From assembly GCF_002174125.1 (NCBI RefSeq), contig NZ_NEXX01000001.1, positions 992,001 through 1,056,000 on the forward strand: a stretch of 64,000 nucleotides of DNA, given 5' to 3'. Shown one piece after another: positions 9,483 through 18,110 of this stretch; position 1 is the first letter of the stretch, and every line of letters starts with the position of its first letter. This stretch comes from Acinetobacter populi (GTDB lineage Bacteria > Pseudomonadota > Gammaproteobacteria > Pseudomonadales > Moraxellaceae). A model generated the notes under the pieces. It was not told the origin of the DNA, made no database searches, and saw nothing but the letters and a program-made list of their open reading frames with translations. The position numbers and the translations under genes are program-made.

Positions 9483-9840
9483 TTTTCTCTAAATTAGCTG
9501 GAGTTTGTTGACATTCAGACGGTGAATCGGACAGCTTGAACATGACAGAATATTTACAGTGCAGACGTGTATTCAACCCAATCTAGTCTAACCCGACTCA
9601 TACACTTGATCTATGATTATGTTGTCATGTTTTTGACATCAAACTGACATGCCATTGAAATCATGAAAACTTAAATCTAAGCTATGGGTCAGCAATAAAA
9701 TCATTGGCATCACAACCCATTAAAATATCGCACTCAAACAAAAAGCCCGCCGATATTTGTTGATCAATCGACAGGCCCTGTACATTTGTATGCTTGAATA
9801 CAACATGATTTCTACATGGATTTTTTACATACCCTATCGT
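9483..9840. other. Intergenic stretch between the DHA2 gene and the LOG gene
   Basis: A 358-bp region with no convincing coding sequence. It holds the terminator of the LOG-family gene (9740-9776) and must contain the promoter of the DHA2 transporter. I see no clear operator. Confidence 0.6.
9740..9776 (-). terminator. Rho-independent terminator of the LOG-family gene
   Basis: Read on the minus strand, a 10-bp stem (GCCTGTCGAT with ATCGGCGGGC, two G-U pairs) encloses a 12-nt loop and is followed by five T residues. It lies 65-100 bases past the stop codon at 9841. Confidence 0.75.
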
Positions 9841-10452
9841 TTAGACAACAAATTCTGCCGGCGAACCTAAATTACTCAATATTTCCAGAATTTGCTGCTG
9901 CTGATTGCATACCAGAAGTTTGGCACGATGCTGCATTGGCAAAAATCCCTCTTGTACAGCATGATCAAGCTGTGCAATAAGATGATCATAGAATCCGTTG
10001 ACATTATATAAAATCATGGGTTTTTGATGCTGATTCAACTGCCCCCAAGTCGCAATTTCCAGAATTTCTTCAAACGTACCCAAACCACCCGGCAAGGCAA
10101 TAAATGCACTGGCACGATCTGCCATCATGGCTTTACGGGTATGCATGGTATCGACAATATGCAGTTCGGTCAGTTTATTATTGGCTATTTCATAATCCAG
10201 CATAAATTGTGGAATGACACCCACAACCTCACCGCCATGTTCTAGCACAGCATCTGCCACCTGTCCCATCAAACCAATGCTTGCACCGCCATATACTGCA
10301 CCGAATCCATTTTCTGCCAGCGTTTTTGCAAGGCTAATGGCGGCTTCTTTATATACAGGATTATTTCCCGAACGTGACCCACAATATAAGGCGATTAATT
10401 GCTGGGTAGCGACTGCATCCTGATCCATCATAGAATTCATATCAATTAACAT
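9841..10452 (-). CDS. LOG family (TIGR00730) nucleoside 5'-monophosphate phosphoribohydrolase
   Basis: A 203-residue Rossmann-fold protein of the LOG/YvdD group. The diagnostic motif PGGLGTFEEILE is at about residues 116-127, and GGASIGLMG supplies the phosphate-binding loop. Family members release the base from nucleoside monophosphates, and some act on cytokinin nucleotides; in bacteria a role in purine nucleotide salvage or clean-up is usual. The start at 10452 is preceded by an AAGAGAAAG ribosome-binding sequence, although several in-frame Met codons follow. It is divergent from the TerC-type gene. Substrate not determinable here. Confidence 0.88.
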   Translation of the reverse strand: MLIDMNSMMDQDAVATQQLIALYCGSRSGNNPVYKEAAISLAKTLAENGFGAVYGGASIGLMGQVADAVLEHGGEVVGVIPQFMLDYEIANNKLTELHIVDTMHTRKAMMADRASAFIALPGGLGTFEEILEIATWGQLNQHQKPMILYNVNGFYDHLIAQLDHAVQEGFLPMQHRAKLLVCNQQQQILEILSNLGSPAEFVV

Positions 10453-10789
10453 ATCTTTCTCTTATCTAACTTTATATACACGCTTTCTTTCCTAGTATAT
10501 GCAAGTTATATGACAATATCTGTAAAATTATTGCAAAAATACACGCAAAGTTTGCAATTGGCGTTTAAATAATAAACACAAATTTTGTGATTTTTTTAAT
10601 GAATTTGTCGGAATTCTTGCATATACTCAAAACATGTTTCACTACATTTCTTATCTATATGAGTAGTCGATGTTGTCATTTTAGTGATGACCTTTTTATT
10701 TTTTCACAATCAATTAAAAATTTTCACTTTTTTTTCAATTTATTGAGACAAGTCATTAATCCAATATCCGGCAAAGGGAGTAATCATTC
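10453..10789. other. Intergenic stretch upstream of the TerC-type gene
   Basis: A very AT-rich 337-bp divergent region. It contains a 29-bp inverted repeat at 10530-10558 and a weak hairpin around 10674-10690 followed by a T-rich run. I looked for the manganese-sensing yybP-ykoY riboswitch that often precedes TerC genes and did not recognise one. A clear AAGGGAG ribosome-binding site precedes the gene. Confidence 0.5.
10530..10558. promoter_or_regulatory. 29-bp inverted repeat, candidate operator
   Basis: Perfect 8-bp arms ATTGCAAA (10530-10537) and TTTGCAAT (10551-10558) are separated by 13 bases. It sits about 80 bases before the LOG gene start and 230 bases before the TerC-type gene. The binding protein is unknown. 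Confidence 0.4.
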
Positions 10790-12370
10790 ATGATGTTTGA
10801 GTGGATGTCCGATCCTTCCGCATGGGTTGGTTTATTGACATTAGTCGTCCTAGAAATTGTTCTTGGTATTGATAACCTTGTCTTTATTGCCATTTTGGCA
10901 GAAAAATTACCTCCGGAACAACGCAATAAAGCACGCATCATCGGTCTGAGTCTGGCCTTGGTGATGCGTTTGATTCTACTGGCGTCGATTTCTTGGGTGA
11001 TGACCCTCAAGGACAATCTATTTGAAATCTTTGATTATGGCTTTTCTGGTCGTGATCTAATTTTAATTATTGGCGGGATTTTCCTGTTATTTAAAGCCAC
11101 CATGGAAATCCATGAGCGCATCGAAGGTAAGGCCGATCTCAAGGAAGATCGTGTTGAGCATGCCGCTTTCTGGGCGGTAATTGCACAGATTGTGGTGCTG
11201 GATGCGATTTTCTCACTAGACAGTGTGATTACCGCAGTGGGTATGGTGCCACATCTGGAAGTCATGATGATTGCGGTCATTATTGCCGTCGGCATCATGC
11301 TGCTTGCATCCAAACCATTGATGTCATTTGTCAGCAGACATCCAACCGTGGTGATTTTGTGTCTGGCATTCCTGTTTATGATCGGATTGTCACTGGTACT
11401 GGAAGGCTTTGGTATTCATATTCCGAAAGGTTATATTTATGCGGCAATCGGCTTCTCGGTATTGATTGAAGCCATTAATCAAGCCACCCGCCGGAGTCGT
11501 GAAAAAATGATCACCACCACAGACCTGCGCTCGCGTACGGCCTCTGCGGTGATTCGTTTACTTGGTGGTAGAACCATTGATAAGAATGAACAGGATCAGT
11601 TGTCCGAAACCGCGGATATTCTGGCCACACAATCTTCTGCCAATGAAGTCTTTTCCGATGAAGAAAAAGGCATGATCCATGGCGTATTAACGCTGGCCGA
11701 ACGTCCGGTAAAATCCATTATGACCCCACGTCCAGACCTTGAGTGGCTAGATTTGACCGAATCAGACCATATCAAGGAAAATCTGCTGGCAATTAGCCAT
11801 TCTCGGGTGCTTATCGCACGCGGTAGTCTGGATAATCTAGAAGGTGTTGCCTTAACGCATAAGGTACTGAATCATTATCTGGAAACCGGTGAAATCGATA
11901 TTGAAAATGGTTTGCGCCAACCGCTGGTGGTTCATGAAAACATCAAGGTACTTACCCTGATGGAACAATTACGTCATGCCCCAATGCAAATTGCGATTGT
12001 GCTCAATGAATATGGTTCTATCGAAGGGATTGCCACACCAATTGATATTCTGGAAGCGATTGCGGGTGAATTCCCTGACGATGAAGATATTGAGACGCCT
12101 GAAGTCGAAATGCTCGAAGATGGCTCATGGATGCTGGAAGGTTCCAGTGATATTCGTCATGTTTCCTTGTTGGTCGGCAAGGATCTGGTCAATGACAATG
12201 AGGAATATTCCACCCTGTCTGGATATTTATTATGGCACCTTGGCCGTGTACCGCATGATGGTGAACAGGTCGAGGCAGATGGTTTTAGATTTGATATTTT
12301 GACGATGGATGGTCATAAAATTGATAAGGTGAGAATCACCACATTATTACCAAATAGAAATGACGATTAA
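10790..12370 (+). CDS. TerC-domain membrane protein with CBS pair and CorC_HlyC domain (YoaE-like)
   Basis: A 526-residue three-part protein. Residues 1-220 form the TerC membrane domain with seven or so helices and the acidic motifs [13 protein letters not shown] and [18 protein letters not shown], which resemble a metal-ion path. A cytosolic tail carries two CBS repeats (from about residue 300, including [13 protein letters not shown]) and a C-terminal CorC_HlyC transporter-associated domain (after [16 protein letters not shown] acidic stretch, about 435-520). This is the E. coli YoaE architecture. TerC proteins are linked to metal homeostasis, particularly manganese export, but that role is not proven for this subgroup. 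It is monocistronic, with a strong terminator 5 bp after the stop. Confidence 0.9.
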   Translation: MMFEWMSDPSAWVGLLTLVVLEIVLGIDNLVFIAILAEKLPPEQRNKARIIGLSLALVMRLILLASISWVMTLKDNLFEIFDYGFSGRDLILIIGGIFLLFKATMEIHERIEGKADLKEDRVEHAAFWAVIAQIVVLDAIFSLDSVITAVGMVPHLEVMMIAVIIAVGIMLLASKPLMSFVSRHPTVVILCLAFLFMIGLSLVLEGFGIHIPKGYIYAAIGFSVLIEAINQATRRSREKMITTTDLRSRTASAVIRLLGGRTIDKNEQDQLSETADILATQSSANEVFSDEEKGMIHGVLTLAERPVKSIMTPRPDLEWLDLTESDHIKENLLAISHSRVLIARGSLDNLEGVALTHKVLNHYLETGEIDIENGLRQPLVVHENIKVLTLMEQLRHAPMQIAIVLNEYGSIEGIATPIDILEAIAGEFPDDEDIETPEVEMLEDGSWMLEGSSDIRHVSLLVGKDLVNDNEEYSTLSGYLLWHLGRVPHDGEQVEADGFRFDILTMDGHKIDKVRITTLLPNRNDD

Positions 12371-12374
12371 TAAA

Positions 12375-12408
12375 AAAATAGCCGCTATGCATACATAGCG
12401 GCTATTTT
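12375..12408. terminator. Bidirectional Rho-independent terminator between the TerC-type gene and def
   Basis: A perfect 15-bp stem (12375-12389 with 12394-12408, core TAGCCGCTATG) and a 4-base CATA loop, flanked by A-rich sequence on the left and T-rich on the right. It serves the two convergent genes. Confidence 0.93.
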
Positions 12409-12441
12409 TAATTCAATACAAAGTATAAAAACTTAGACCTT

Positions 12442-12972
12442 TTAACGCTTCACGGTTACTTTCTCTTTCTGACGCTGGCGTACCAGTTTTTCCACTTTCT
12501 CACGCGCTCTTTGACGCTTTAGCGGTGATAAATAATCTACAAATAATTTACCGTTTAAGTGATCCATCTCATGCTGGATACAAACTGCCAATAATCCGTC
12601 TGCTTCAATTTCAATTTTTTCACCCTCAAGGTTCAATGCCTCGATTTTTACACGTGACGGACGCTCAACTTTATCGTATATTTGTGGTACCGATAAACAG
12701 CCTTCTTCATAAGGTTGCGTTTCATCAGTCAAAGCAGTAATTTTGGGGTTAATAAAGACCATGGGCTGATCTTTGGTTTCCGACAAATCCATGACGATAA
12801 GTTGGATATGCTGGTCAACCTGACTGGCTGCCAAACCAATACCGGGTGCAGCATACATGGTCTCAAACATATCTGCCGCAAGCTGACGAATTTCATCATT
12901 CACTTGCTCTACAGGCTTGGCAATGGTACGTAAGCGTGGATCGGGAAAACTTAAAATAGGTAGAAGTGCCAT
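12442..12972 (-). CDS. def: Peptide deformylase
   Basis: A 176-residue metalloenzyme that removes the formyl group from the N-terminal Met of new proteins. All three deformylase motifs are present: GIGLAASQV near residue 46 (motif 1), EGCLS near 95 (motif 2, metal-binding Cys) and HEMDH near 138 (motif 3, two metal-binding His plus catalytic Glu). It is divergent from a LysM-domain gene that leads to dprA and tsaC, a neighbourhood common in gammaproteobacteria, although no fmt gene follows. The arginine/lysine-rich tail is typical. Confidence 0.97.
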   Translation of the reverse strand: MALLPILSFPDPRLRTIAKPVEQVNDEIRQLAADMFETMYAAPGIGLAASQVDQHIQLIVMDLSETKDQPMVFINPKITALTDETQPYEEGCLSVPQIYDKVERPSRVKIEALNLEGEKIEIEADGLLAVCIQHEMDHLNGKLFVDYLSPLKRQRAREKVEKLVRQRQKEKVTVKR

Positions 12973-13095
12973 ATGGTCCTCTCATGATGCCATTGGTCAA
13001 GCAGAAACCTACAATCAATTGTATTTCTTAACCAGGGGGCGTTTGTAGCGGCTACTAAATAGTATAGCCGAATAACAGACACAGTATTAGGGCTT

Positions 13096-14253
13096 ATGAT
13101 AATGACAAAAGCGTTGCAATACCAAGCAATAACCGCTAAAAAAACATTCAAACAGCATGCCATTGCATTTGCAATGTGTATCGGCCTAGGGCTTGGCGTT
13201 GCAGTTGACGTTCAGGCAAAAAATATTAATCCACCATCCTTGCGTGCAGATGCACCCAATGTCTATGTGGTCAAAAAAGGCGATACGCTTTGGGATATCT
13301 CTGGGCGTTTTTTACAAAAGCCATGGCGTTGGCCGGAAATCTGGGCGAGTAACAAGCATGTAAAAAATCCACACTGGATCTATCCGGGTGACCGCTTGTT
13401 ACTGTGTACACTAGAAGGCCGCCCATTAATTGGTAAAGATGAGGGTGATGGCTGTGAAGGTGTTATTCGCCGTGCAGGTGGTCAAGCTGGCATTAATCTT
13501 TCGCCACAAATACGGGTGGAATCATTAAATAATGCGATTCCTGTTATTCCGCTGGATGAAATTCGCAACTGGCTGGAACGTAGCATCATTGTTTCACCAG
13601 AGAATATTGCCAATGTACCTTATGTGCTTGGCATGACCGAAAACCGTGTCATCGCTGCTGCCGGAGATCGTATCTATATCCGTGGCAATGGCATACAGAT
13701 CGGGCAACGTTATGCAGTTTATCGTTCTGGCGAGCCTTACAAATTGCGTAATGCACAAGGCAAAGAATATGTTGCAGGCATTGAGCTCAATCAAGTCGCT
13801 TCGGGTCTGGCAACCCAACAACAAGGTGATGTCTCCACCTTTGAATTAACCAAAACTTTTAATGGTGAAGTACGCAAAGGCGATTTAATTTTACCCGAAT
13901 ATGATGCCATGCTGCCAACGCTGTTCTATCCGGTTCCTGCCAGTCAGGTACGTGAAGGTGGACAGGTGATTCGTGTACTCGGTTCGATTGGTACAGCGGC
14001 AAAACATAGTGTGATTGCCATTGATCGTGGCAACCTTGATGGTGTAGAAGTCGGACAAGTCTTTGCGCTTGATCAACAAGGTGAAGTCACCACCGATCCA
14101 AGAACAAAAGAAAAGGTACAATTACCACCTCAGCGTATCGGACATGCACTGGTGTTTAAAACCTTTGACCAAATCAGCTATGCCTATGTCACTGATAGCA
14201 GTTTGCCAATCAAACTTGGTGCTTTACTGGCTGTGCCCCTATCGGATGAATAA
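13096..14253 (+). CDS. LysM domain protein, periplasmic
   Basis: A 385-residue exported protein. The first 35 residues hold a basic start and a hydrophobic stretch (AIAFAMCIGLGLGVAVDVQA) that looks like a signal peptide ending at Ala. A LysM peptidoglycan-binding domain follows at about residues 52-100 (VYVVKKGDTLWDISGRFL, then WPEIWASNKHVKNPHWIYPGD). The remaining 280 residues are unassigned, mostly beta-rich. Genes of this type sit between def and dprA in many proteobacteria (YgaU/DprA-neighbour group). ATG codons at 13096 and 13102 are both possible starts. A role in envelope integrity is inferred from the domain only. Confidence 0.85.
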   Translation: MIMTKALQYQAITAKKTFKQHAIAFAMCIGLGLGVAVDVQAKNINPPSLRADAPNVYVVKKGDTLWDISGRFLQKPWRWPEIWASNKHVKNPHWIYPGDRLLLCTLEGRPLIGKDEGDGCEGVIRRAGGQAGINLSPQIRVESLNNAIPVIPLDEIRNWLERSIIVSPENIANVPYVLGMTENRVIAAAGDRIYIRGNGIQIGQRYAVYRSGEPYKLRNAQGKEYVAGIELNQVASGLATQQQGDVSTFELTKTFNGEVRKGDLILPEYDAMLPTLFYPVPASQVREGGQVIRVLGSIGTAAKHSVIAIDRGNLDGVEVGQVFALDQQGEVTTDPRTKEKVQLPPQRIGHALVFKTFDQISYAYVTDSSLPIKLGALLAVPLSDE

Positions 14254-14283
14254 ATAGCCGGACAAATTAAGTAAAGGTATTGT

Positions 14284-15438
14284 ATGCAGCATATTCCTCA
14301 GCCTGATATTGATCAATTAAGCTTATGGTACGTGCTGCAATATTCTTTAAGTAGTTTTCATCGGTTGCTATCACATTTTGGCAATGCCAGTGATGCCATT
14401 CAGCTTGCTGCCTTGCCGATCTGGCAACAGCTCAAATTACATCCCAATCACCTGCAACGGTTGCAGATATTCCATAATCCGCAGGGACAGCAGGATTTCC
14501 AGACCTGTTTAAAATTAACGCTTGAACACTGTGACAGCATTATCTTTAAACATCAGCACAATTATCCTGTGTCACTTTCACATTATGACGATAGTCCGCC
14601 CATTCTGTTTGTTCAGGGCGATACCAATGTTTTACAGCAACCGCAGATTGCCATGGTGGGTAGCCGACAACCCGGCCCGCATGGCAAGCAGGTGGCTTAT
14701 GATTTTGCCAATTTCTTTGCCGAACAAAATTTTGTCGTCACCAGTGGTCTGGCACTTGGGATTGATGCTGCCTCTCATCATGGTGCAATCCAGAACGGTA
14801 AAAGTATTGCTGTGATCGGCACAGGATTGGATCAATGCTATCCTTCAGAACATCGCTCCCTTTGGCAAGGTATTATTGAGCATGGTGGTGCGATTGTTTC
14901 GGAATTTCTAGCCAATACACCACCTGCGAAACGTAATTTCCCACGCCGTAATCGCATGATTAGTGGTCTAAGTCTGGGTACTGTGGTGGTAGAAGCCGGC
15001 TTACAAAGTGGTTCATTGATTACAGCCAAAAAAGCCGCCGAACAAGGCAAGCAGGTATTTGCCATTCCCGGACATATCTATAGTCAATATCATCAAGGCT
15101 GTCATCAATTGATTCGTGAAGGTGCAACGCTGGTCGATCACCCGCTACAGGTGATCGAAGACCTGAACATGTTTGGTCAGGCGCAAGTACGTAGCCCTGC
15201 CCCATCCAAAGCTGTGCTAAAAAAACCTGATCATCAAACTGTAGCGCCACAAACTGAAAGTATTGCGATTCCCGAACATTTAAATGCGCTCTATCAACAA
15301 CTGGATTGGATTGGCATCAGCATCGATGAACTTGCAATACGATTAAATCAGAATATCATTGACCTCAATGTCGCACTGGTCGAGCTAGAACTGCTCGGCC
15401 TGTGCAAACAACATGGCGGTCGTTATCTCCGCTGTTAA
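14284..15438 (+). CDS. dprA: DNA-processing protein DprA
   Basis: A 384-residue competence protein that protects incoming single-stranded DNA and loads RecA onto it during transformation; Acinetobacter is naturally competent. The central Rossmann-like domain is clear: MVGSRQPGPHGK, SGLALGIDAASHHGA, VIGTGLDQCYP, FPRRNRMISGLS and VVEAGLQSGSLITAK. An N-terminal SAM-like region precedes it, and a C-terminal winged-helix (DprA_WH) region occupies the last 65 residues. It begins 30 bp after the LysM gene stop and is probably in the same operon, with tsaC following. Confidence 0.96.
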   Translation: MQHIPQPDIDQLSLWYVLQYSLSSFHRLLSHFGNASDAIQLAALPIWQQLKLHPNHLQRLQIFHNPQGQQDFQTCLKLTLEHCDSIIFKHQHNYPVSLSHYDDSPPILFVQGDTNVLQQPQIAMVGSRQPGPHGKQVAYDFANFFAEQNFVVTSGLALGIDAASHHGAIQNGKSIAVIGTGLDQCYPSEHRSLWQGIIEHGGAIVSEFLANTPPAKRNFPRRNRMISGLSLGTVVVEAGLQSGSLITAKKAAEQGKQVFAIPGHIYSQYHQGCHQLIREGATLVDHPLQVIEDLNMFGQAQVRSPAPSKAVLKKPDHQTVAPQTESIAIPEHLNALYQQLDWIGISIDELAIRLNQNIIDLNVALVELELLGLCKQHGGRYLRC

Positions 15439-15482
15439 ATGACTTTGAGCATAAATTCTGGATAATGAGTTTTGGATACAGT

Positions 15483-16052
15483 ATGAATACGCTAAACCTG
15501 CAACAAGCAGTTGAGCGATTAAAACAGGGTGATGTTTTGGCCTACCCCACCGAAGCAGTCTGGGGCTTGGGCTGTGACCCGCAGCAGCAGCAAGCATTTG
15601 AAAAAATCCTGACCCTTAAACAACGCCCGATTGAAAAAGGCGTGATTCTGCTAAGTGAAAGTATTGAACGGGTTGAGCCTTTACTTGCCCTACTAGATAC
15701 AGAAATACGCCAACAAATTATTGCTTCATGGCAGCATTCCGCAGCACAGCAACGTGCCACGACATGGTTACTACCTGTCAGTACAGCAATTCCGGCATGG
15801 ATTTATGGCGCACATGATCGGGTCGCTATTCGGGTGACCCAACATGCTTTATGTCAGCAATTATGTGCAGCATTTGATGGCATGATTGTATCCACAAGTG
15901 CCAACCCAGCCGGTTTAGCCCCAGCAAAAACAGCACAACAGGTCGCCGATTACTTTCCGTCAGATTTAGCCATTTTACCGGGTGAATTAGGCAACAGTCC
16001 ACAGCCCAGCAAAATTCTCGATGCTGTCACAGGACAAGTGATTCGTGCTTGA
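15483..16052 (+). CDS. tsaC: Threonylcarbamoyl-AMP synthase (YrdC/Sua5)
   Basis: A 189-residue YrdC-fold enzyme that makes threonylcarbamoyl-AMP from threonine, bicarbonate and ATP, the first step of the t6A modification at tRNA position 37. The signature AYPTEAVWGLGCDP is at residues 20-33, and the later STSANPAGLAPAKT block completes the active site. The frame is open back into dprA (15402); the start at 15483 is preferred because it gives the E. coli TsaC length and N-terminus, with 15465 as an alternative. It ends 2 bp from the stop of the convergent TetR gene. Confidence 0.92.
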   Translation: MNTLNLQQAVERLKQGDVLAYPTEAVWGLGCDPQQQQAFEKILTLKQRPIEKGVILLSESIERVEPLLALLDTEIRQQIIASWQHSAAQQRATTWLLPVSTAIPAWIYGAHDRVAIRVTQHALCQQLCAAFDGMIVSTSANPAGLAPAKTAQQVADYFPSDLAILPGELGNSPQPSKILDAVTGQVIRA

Positions 16053-16054
16053 GT

Positions 16055-16669
16055 TTAGGCAGATTGTAGAAATAATTCCCAATGATTAATGGCTTGATCT
16101 ACCACTGCCTGCAACTGCCCGCTCTCGGCTCCATCTCGCGCTTGCAAGGTAAGACCCTGCAAAATTGTACAATAAAAATCTGTCATTAATTGGATTGGTG
16201 CATGGGGTGGTAAATCACCTTCCTCAACACCACGTTGCAATCGCGCAAGCATATCTTCTCTGGTTTGCAGCCGATAACCCAATACCGTATTTTGTATTTC
16301 TTGATTTTCGCCATGACAATTCATTGCCGCGGTAATCAGCATACATCCTTTGGGTTTGTGTTCTACATTAAAGCGCTTGATATTCTCATGGAGATAAATT
16401 TCGATGGCAATTTTCGCTGTTTTGGCCTGTTGAAAAATCACTGTAAATGAACAGGCTTCATGTGTAAGATAATATTCCAGACAACGATAAAATAATTGCG
16501 TTTTATCGCCAAAAGTACAATATAGACTTGGTGCAGTAATACCGAGCGCCTTGGTCAAATCACTCATTGAAGTTGCTTGATAACCATATTGCCAGAACAA
16601 TAGCATGGCTTGTTCAAGTGCTTTTTCCTCATCAAAACACTTTGGCCGACCACGTTTGGCTTTTGTCAT
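16055..16669 (-). CDS. TetR family transcriptional repressor
   Basis: A 204-residue TetR-type regulator. The N-terminal helix-turn-helix (residues about 10-60) contains ALEQAMLLFWQYGYQATSMSDLTKALGITAPSLYCTFGDK in pieces typical of the AcrR/YxaF-like group, and the ligand domain follows. It is divergent from an MFS exporter at 16836, and strong palindromes lie between the two genes, so it very probably represses the exporter and itself until an efflux substrate binds. The inducer is unknown. Confidence 0.88.
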   Translation of the reverse strand: MTKAKRGRPKCFDEEKALEQAMLLFWQYGYQATSMSDLTKALGITAPSLYCTFGDKTQLFYRCLEYYLTHEACSFTVIFQQAKTAKIAIEIYLHENIKRFNVEHKPKGCMLITAAMNCHGENQEIQNTVLGYRLQTREDMLARLQRGVEEGDLPPHAPIQLMTDFYCTILQGLTLQARDGAESGQLQAVVDQAINHWELFLQSA

Positions 16670-16720
16670 TTTTCACCTATATGAAAACTTTAACAGCATG
16701 ATGAATGATCATTCGATATA

Positions 16721-16742
16721 TTTTATAATGATCATTATAAAA
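16721..16742. promoter_or_regulatory. Perfect 22-bp palindrome, candidate TetR operator 1
   Basis: Arms TTTTATAATGA and TCATTATAAAA are exactly complementary. The site lies just upstream of a TTGACA -35 element at 16747-16752 that serves the MFS gene, and 52 bases before the TetR start, so it could control both promoters. Confidence 0.7.
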
Positions 16743-16746
16743 AGAA

Positions 16747-16775
16747 TTGACAACACTAGGATAACATAATATTTT
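16747..16775 (+). promoter_or_regulatory. Sigma-70 promoter of the MFS gene
   Basis: A consensus -35 TTGACA at 16747-16752 is followed after 17 bases by TATTTT at 16770-16775. It is bracketed by operator 1 upstream and overlapped by operator 2 at its -10, a layout that suits repression. Confidence 0.65.
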
Positions 16776-16802
16776 TATAACGTTCATTATAAAAATATTA
16801 TG
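16765..16802. promoter_or_regulatory. 38-bp inverted repeat, candidate TetR operator 2
   Basis: Perfect 16-bp arms (16765-16780 and 16787-16802) flank a 6-base centre CGTTCA. The inner part TTATAA-CGTTCA-TTATAA resembles operator 1 (TTATAA-TGATCA-TTATAA), so both probably bind the same protein. It overlaps the -10 region. Confidence 0.7.
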
Positions 16803-16835
16803 AATCTTCCTTGTCAGTCTATTTACAGGTGTACT

Positions 16836-18056
16836 ATGTCCCCACCAAATTCTATTTGTTCTGATAAGAATCAATCCATAACGTCTATTCCGCATCAAGG
16901 TAGCTGGCTTGCAATTTTATCTGTGGCACTCAGTGCATTTGCATTAGTCACTGGAGAGTTTCTCGCTGTGGGTGTACTCAATGAGATTGCCCATGATTTC
17001 CAGATTTCCATTGGCACCGCAGGCTGGACAGTGACCATCACTGCCATTACCGGGATGTTCTCCGCCTTATTGATTCCGCTGTCTGCAAAATCACTGGATC
17101 GACGCTACTTATTATTAATCCTCATGGTGATCATGGTCATTGCCAATTTGCTTACAGCACTTGCATCGAATTTCACCTTGGTGTTATTAGGTCGTCTTCT
17201 GCTTGGCATCTCTATTGGCGGCTTTTGGGCAACGGCTGTTGCATTAAGCGGTCGGGTCGCCCCTGCCCATTTGCCAATCGCAAAAGCAACCGCCTTAGTC
17301 GCCTCCGGTGTGACTTTAGCCAGTGTTCTCGGCGTACCGATTGGTACATGGTTATCACATTATTCGAGTTGGCGTACTGCATTTATAATCATCACGGTGA
17401 TGGGGATCATACTTTTCTTCATGCAATTACGTTATTTACCGCAGCTAAAGCCTTCTTCTGCCTTACAACTAAAAGAATTACCTGTATTAATTCGCCATCC
17501 TATTGCACGTAAAGGCTGGATTATTTTTATCTTTATTGGGTTGGCACATTTTGCTGCCTATAGCTATTTTGCACCATTCTTTAAATTTCAACTGGGTTAT
17601 TCTGATGGTTTTATCAGTAGTTTATTATTGATTTTTGGTGTTTCAGGGATTTTAGGCAATGCCTTTGCGGGCTATATGGGGCAAATCAATATCCGTTATA
17701 CGTTTGCCTTGGCAGGTCTTGCATTTGCCATTAGCTTTCTTTGTTTACCTTTATTTGCAATACATATCGCTGCTGCTGTTTTATTGACTGCACTATGGGG
17801 CTTTGCTTGGGGAATCATTCCTACAGCTGTAAATATCTGGATGTTTGTTCATGCGCCTGAATCAGTTGAAAAAGGAATGCCGATGATTACTTTTACTTTC
17901 CTTATCCTGATCGCCCTGGGTTCGGCATTGGGTGGATTAATTGTCGATTATTTTAATAGTAATGTCCTGCTCTTTGGCGTATTACCGCTTACCTTATTTT
18001 CAATTTTTCTGATTTTCACATTGGCGCGTGGTTTAAATAATCCAACTGTCGAATAA
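16836..18056 (+). CDS. MFS (DHA1) exporter, NepI/AraJ-like
   Basis: A 406-residue, 12-helix major facilitator of the DHA1 group. The opening ALVTGEFLAVGVLNEIA, the DRRYLLL loop and the GRLLLGISIGGFWA helix resemble NepI-type purine ribonucleoside exporters and sugar/drug efflux relatives, so a metabolite or drug efflux role is likely. An in-frame ATG at 16800 lies inside the second operator; 16836 is chosen because AGGTG stands 7 bases upstream. It is controlled, by inference, by the divergent TetR repressor. A hairpin terminator lies between it and the convergent DMT gene. Confidence 0.83.
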   Translation: MSPPNSICSDKNQSITSIPHQGSWLAILSVALSAFALVTGEFLAVGVLNEIAHDFQISIGTAGWTVTITAITGMFSALLIPLSAKSLDRRYLLLILMVIMVIANLLTALASNFTLVLLGRLLLGISIGGFWATAVALSGRVAPAHLPIAKATALVASGVTLASVLGVPIGTWLSHYSSWRTAFIIITVMGIILFFMQLRYLPQLKPSSALQLKELPVLIRHPIARKGWIIFIFIGLAHFAAYSYFAPFFKFQLGYSDGFISSLLLIFGVSGILGNAFAGYMGQINIRYTFALAGLAFAISFLCLPLFAIHIAAAVLLTALWGFAWGIIPTAVNIWMFVHAPESVEKGMPMITFTFLILIALGSALGGLIVDYFNSNVLLFGVLPLTLFSIFLIFTLARGLNNPTVE

Positions 18057-18070
18057 AGCATAAAATATGA

Positions 18071-18094
18071 GGGTCTGTACAACTTTACAGACCC
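18071..18094. terminator. Hairpin between convergent MFS and DMT genes
   Basis: A perfect 9-bp stem (GGGTCTGTA with TACAGACCC) and a 6-base loop lie midway between the two stops. The downstream T tracts are short on both strands, so it may be a weak bidirectional terminator. Confidence 0.6.
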
Positions 18095-18110
18095 AAAATC
18101 ATTTTCTTTG

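Noticed and set aside
10453..10789. yybP-ykoY manganese riboswitch before the TerC-type gene
   Set aside because: Expected from gene type, but I could not find its paired core in the leader.
15402..15482. tsaC overlapping the end of dprA
   Set aside because: The frame is open there, but the extra 27 residues are not part of the YrdC fold and a proper start exists at 15483.
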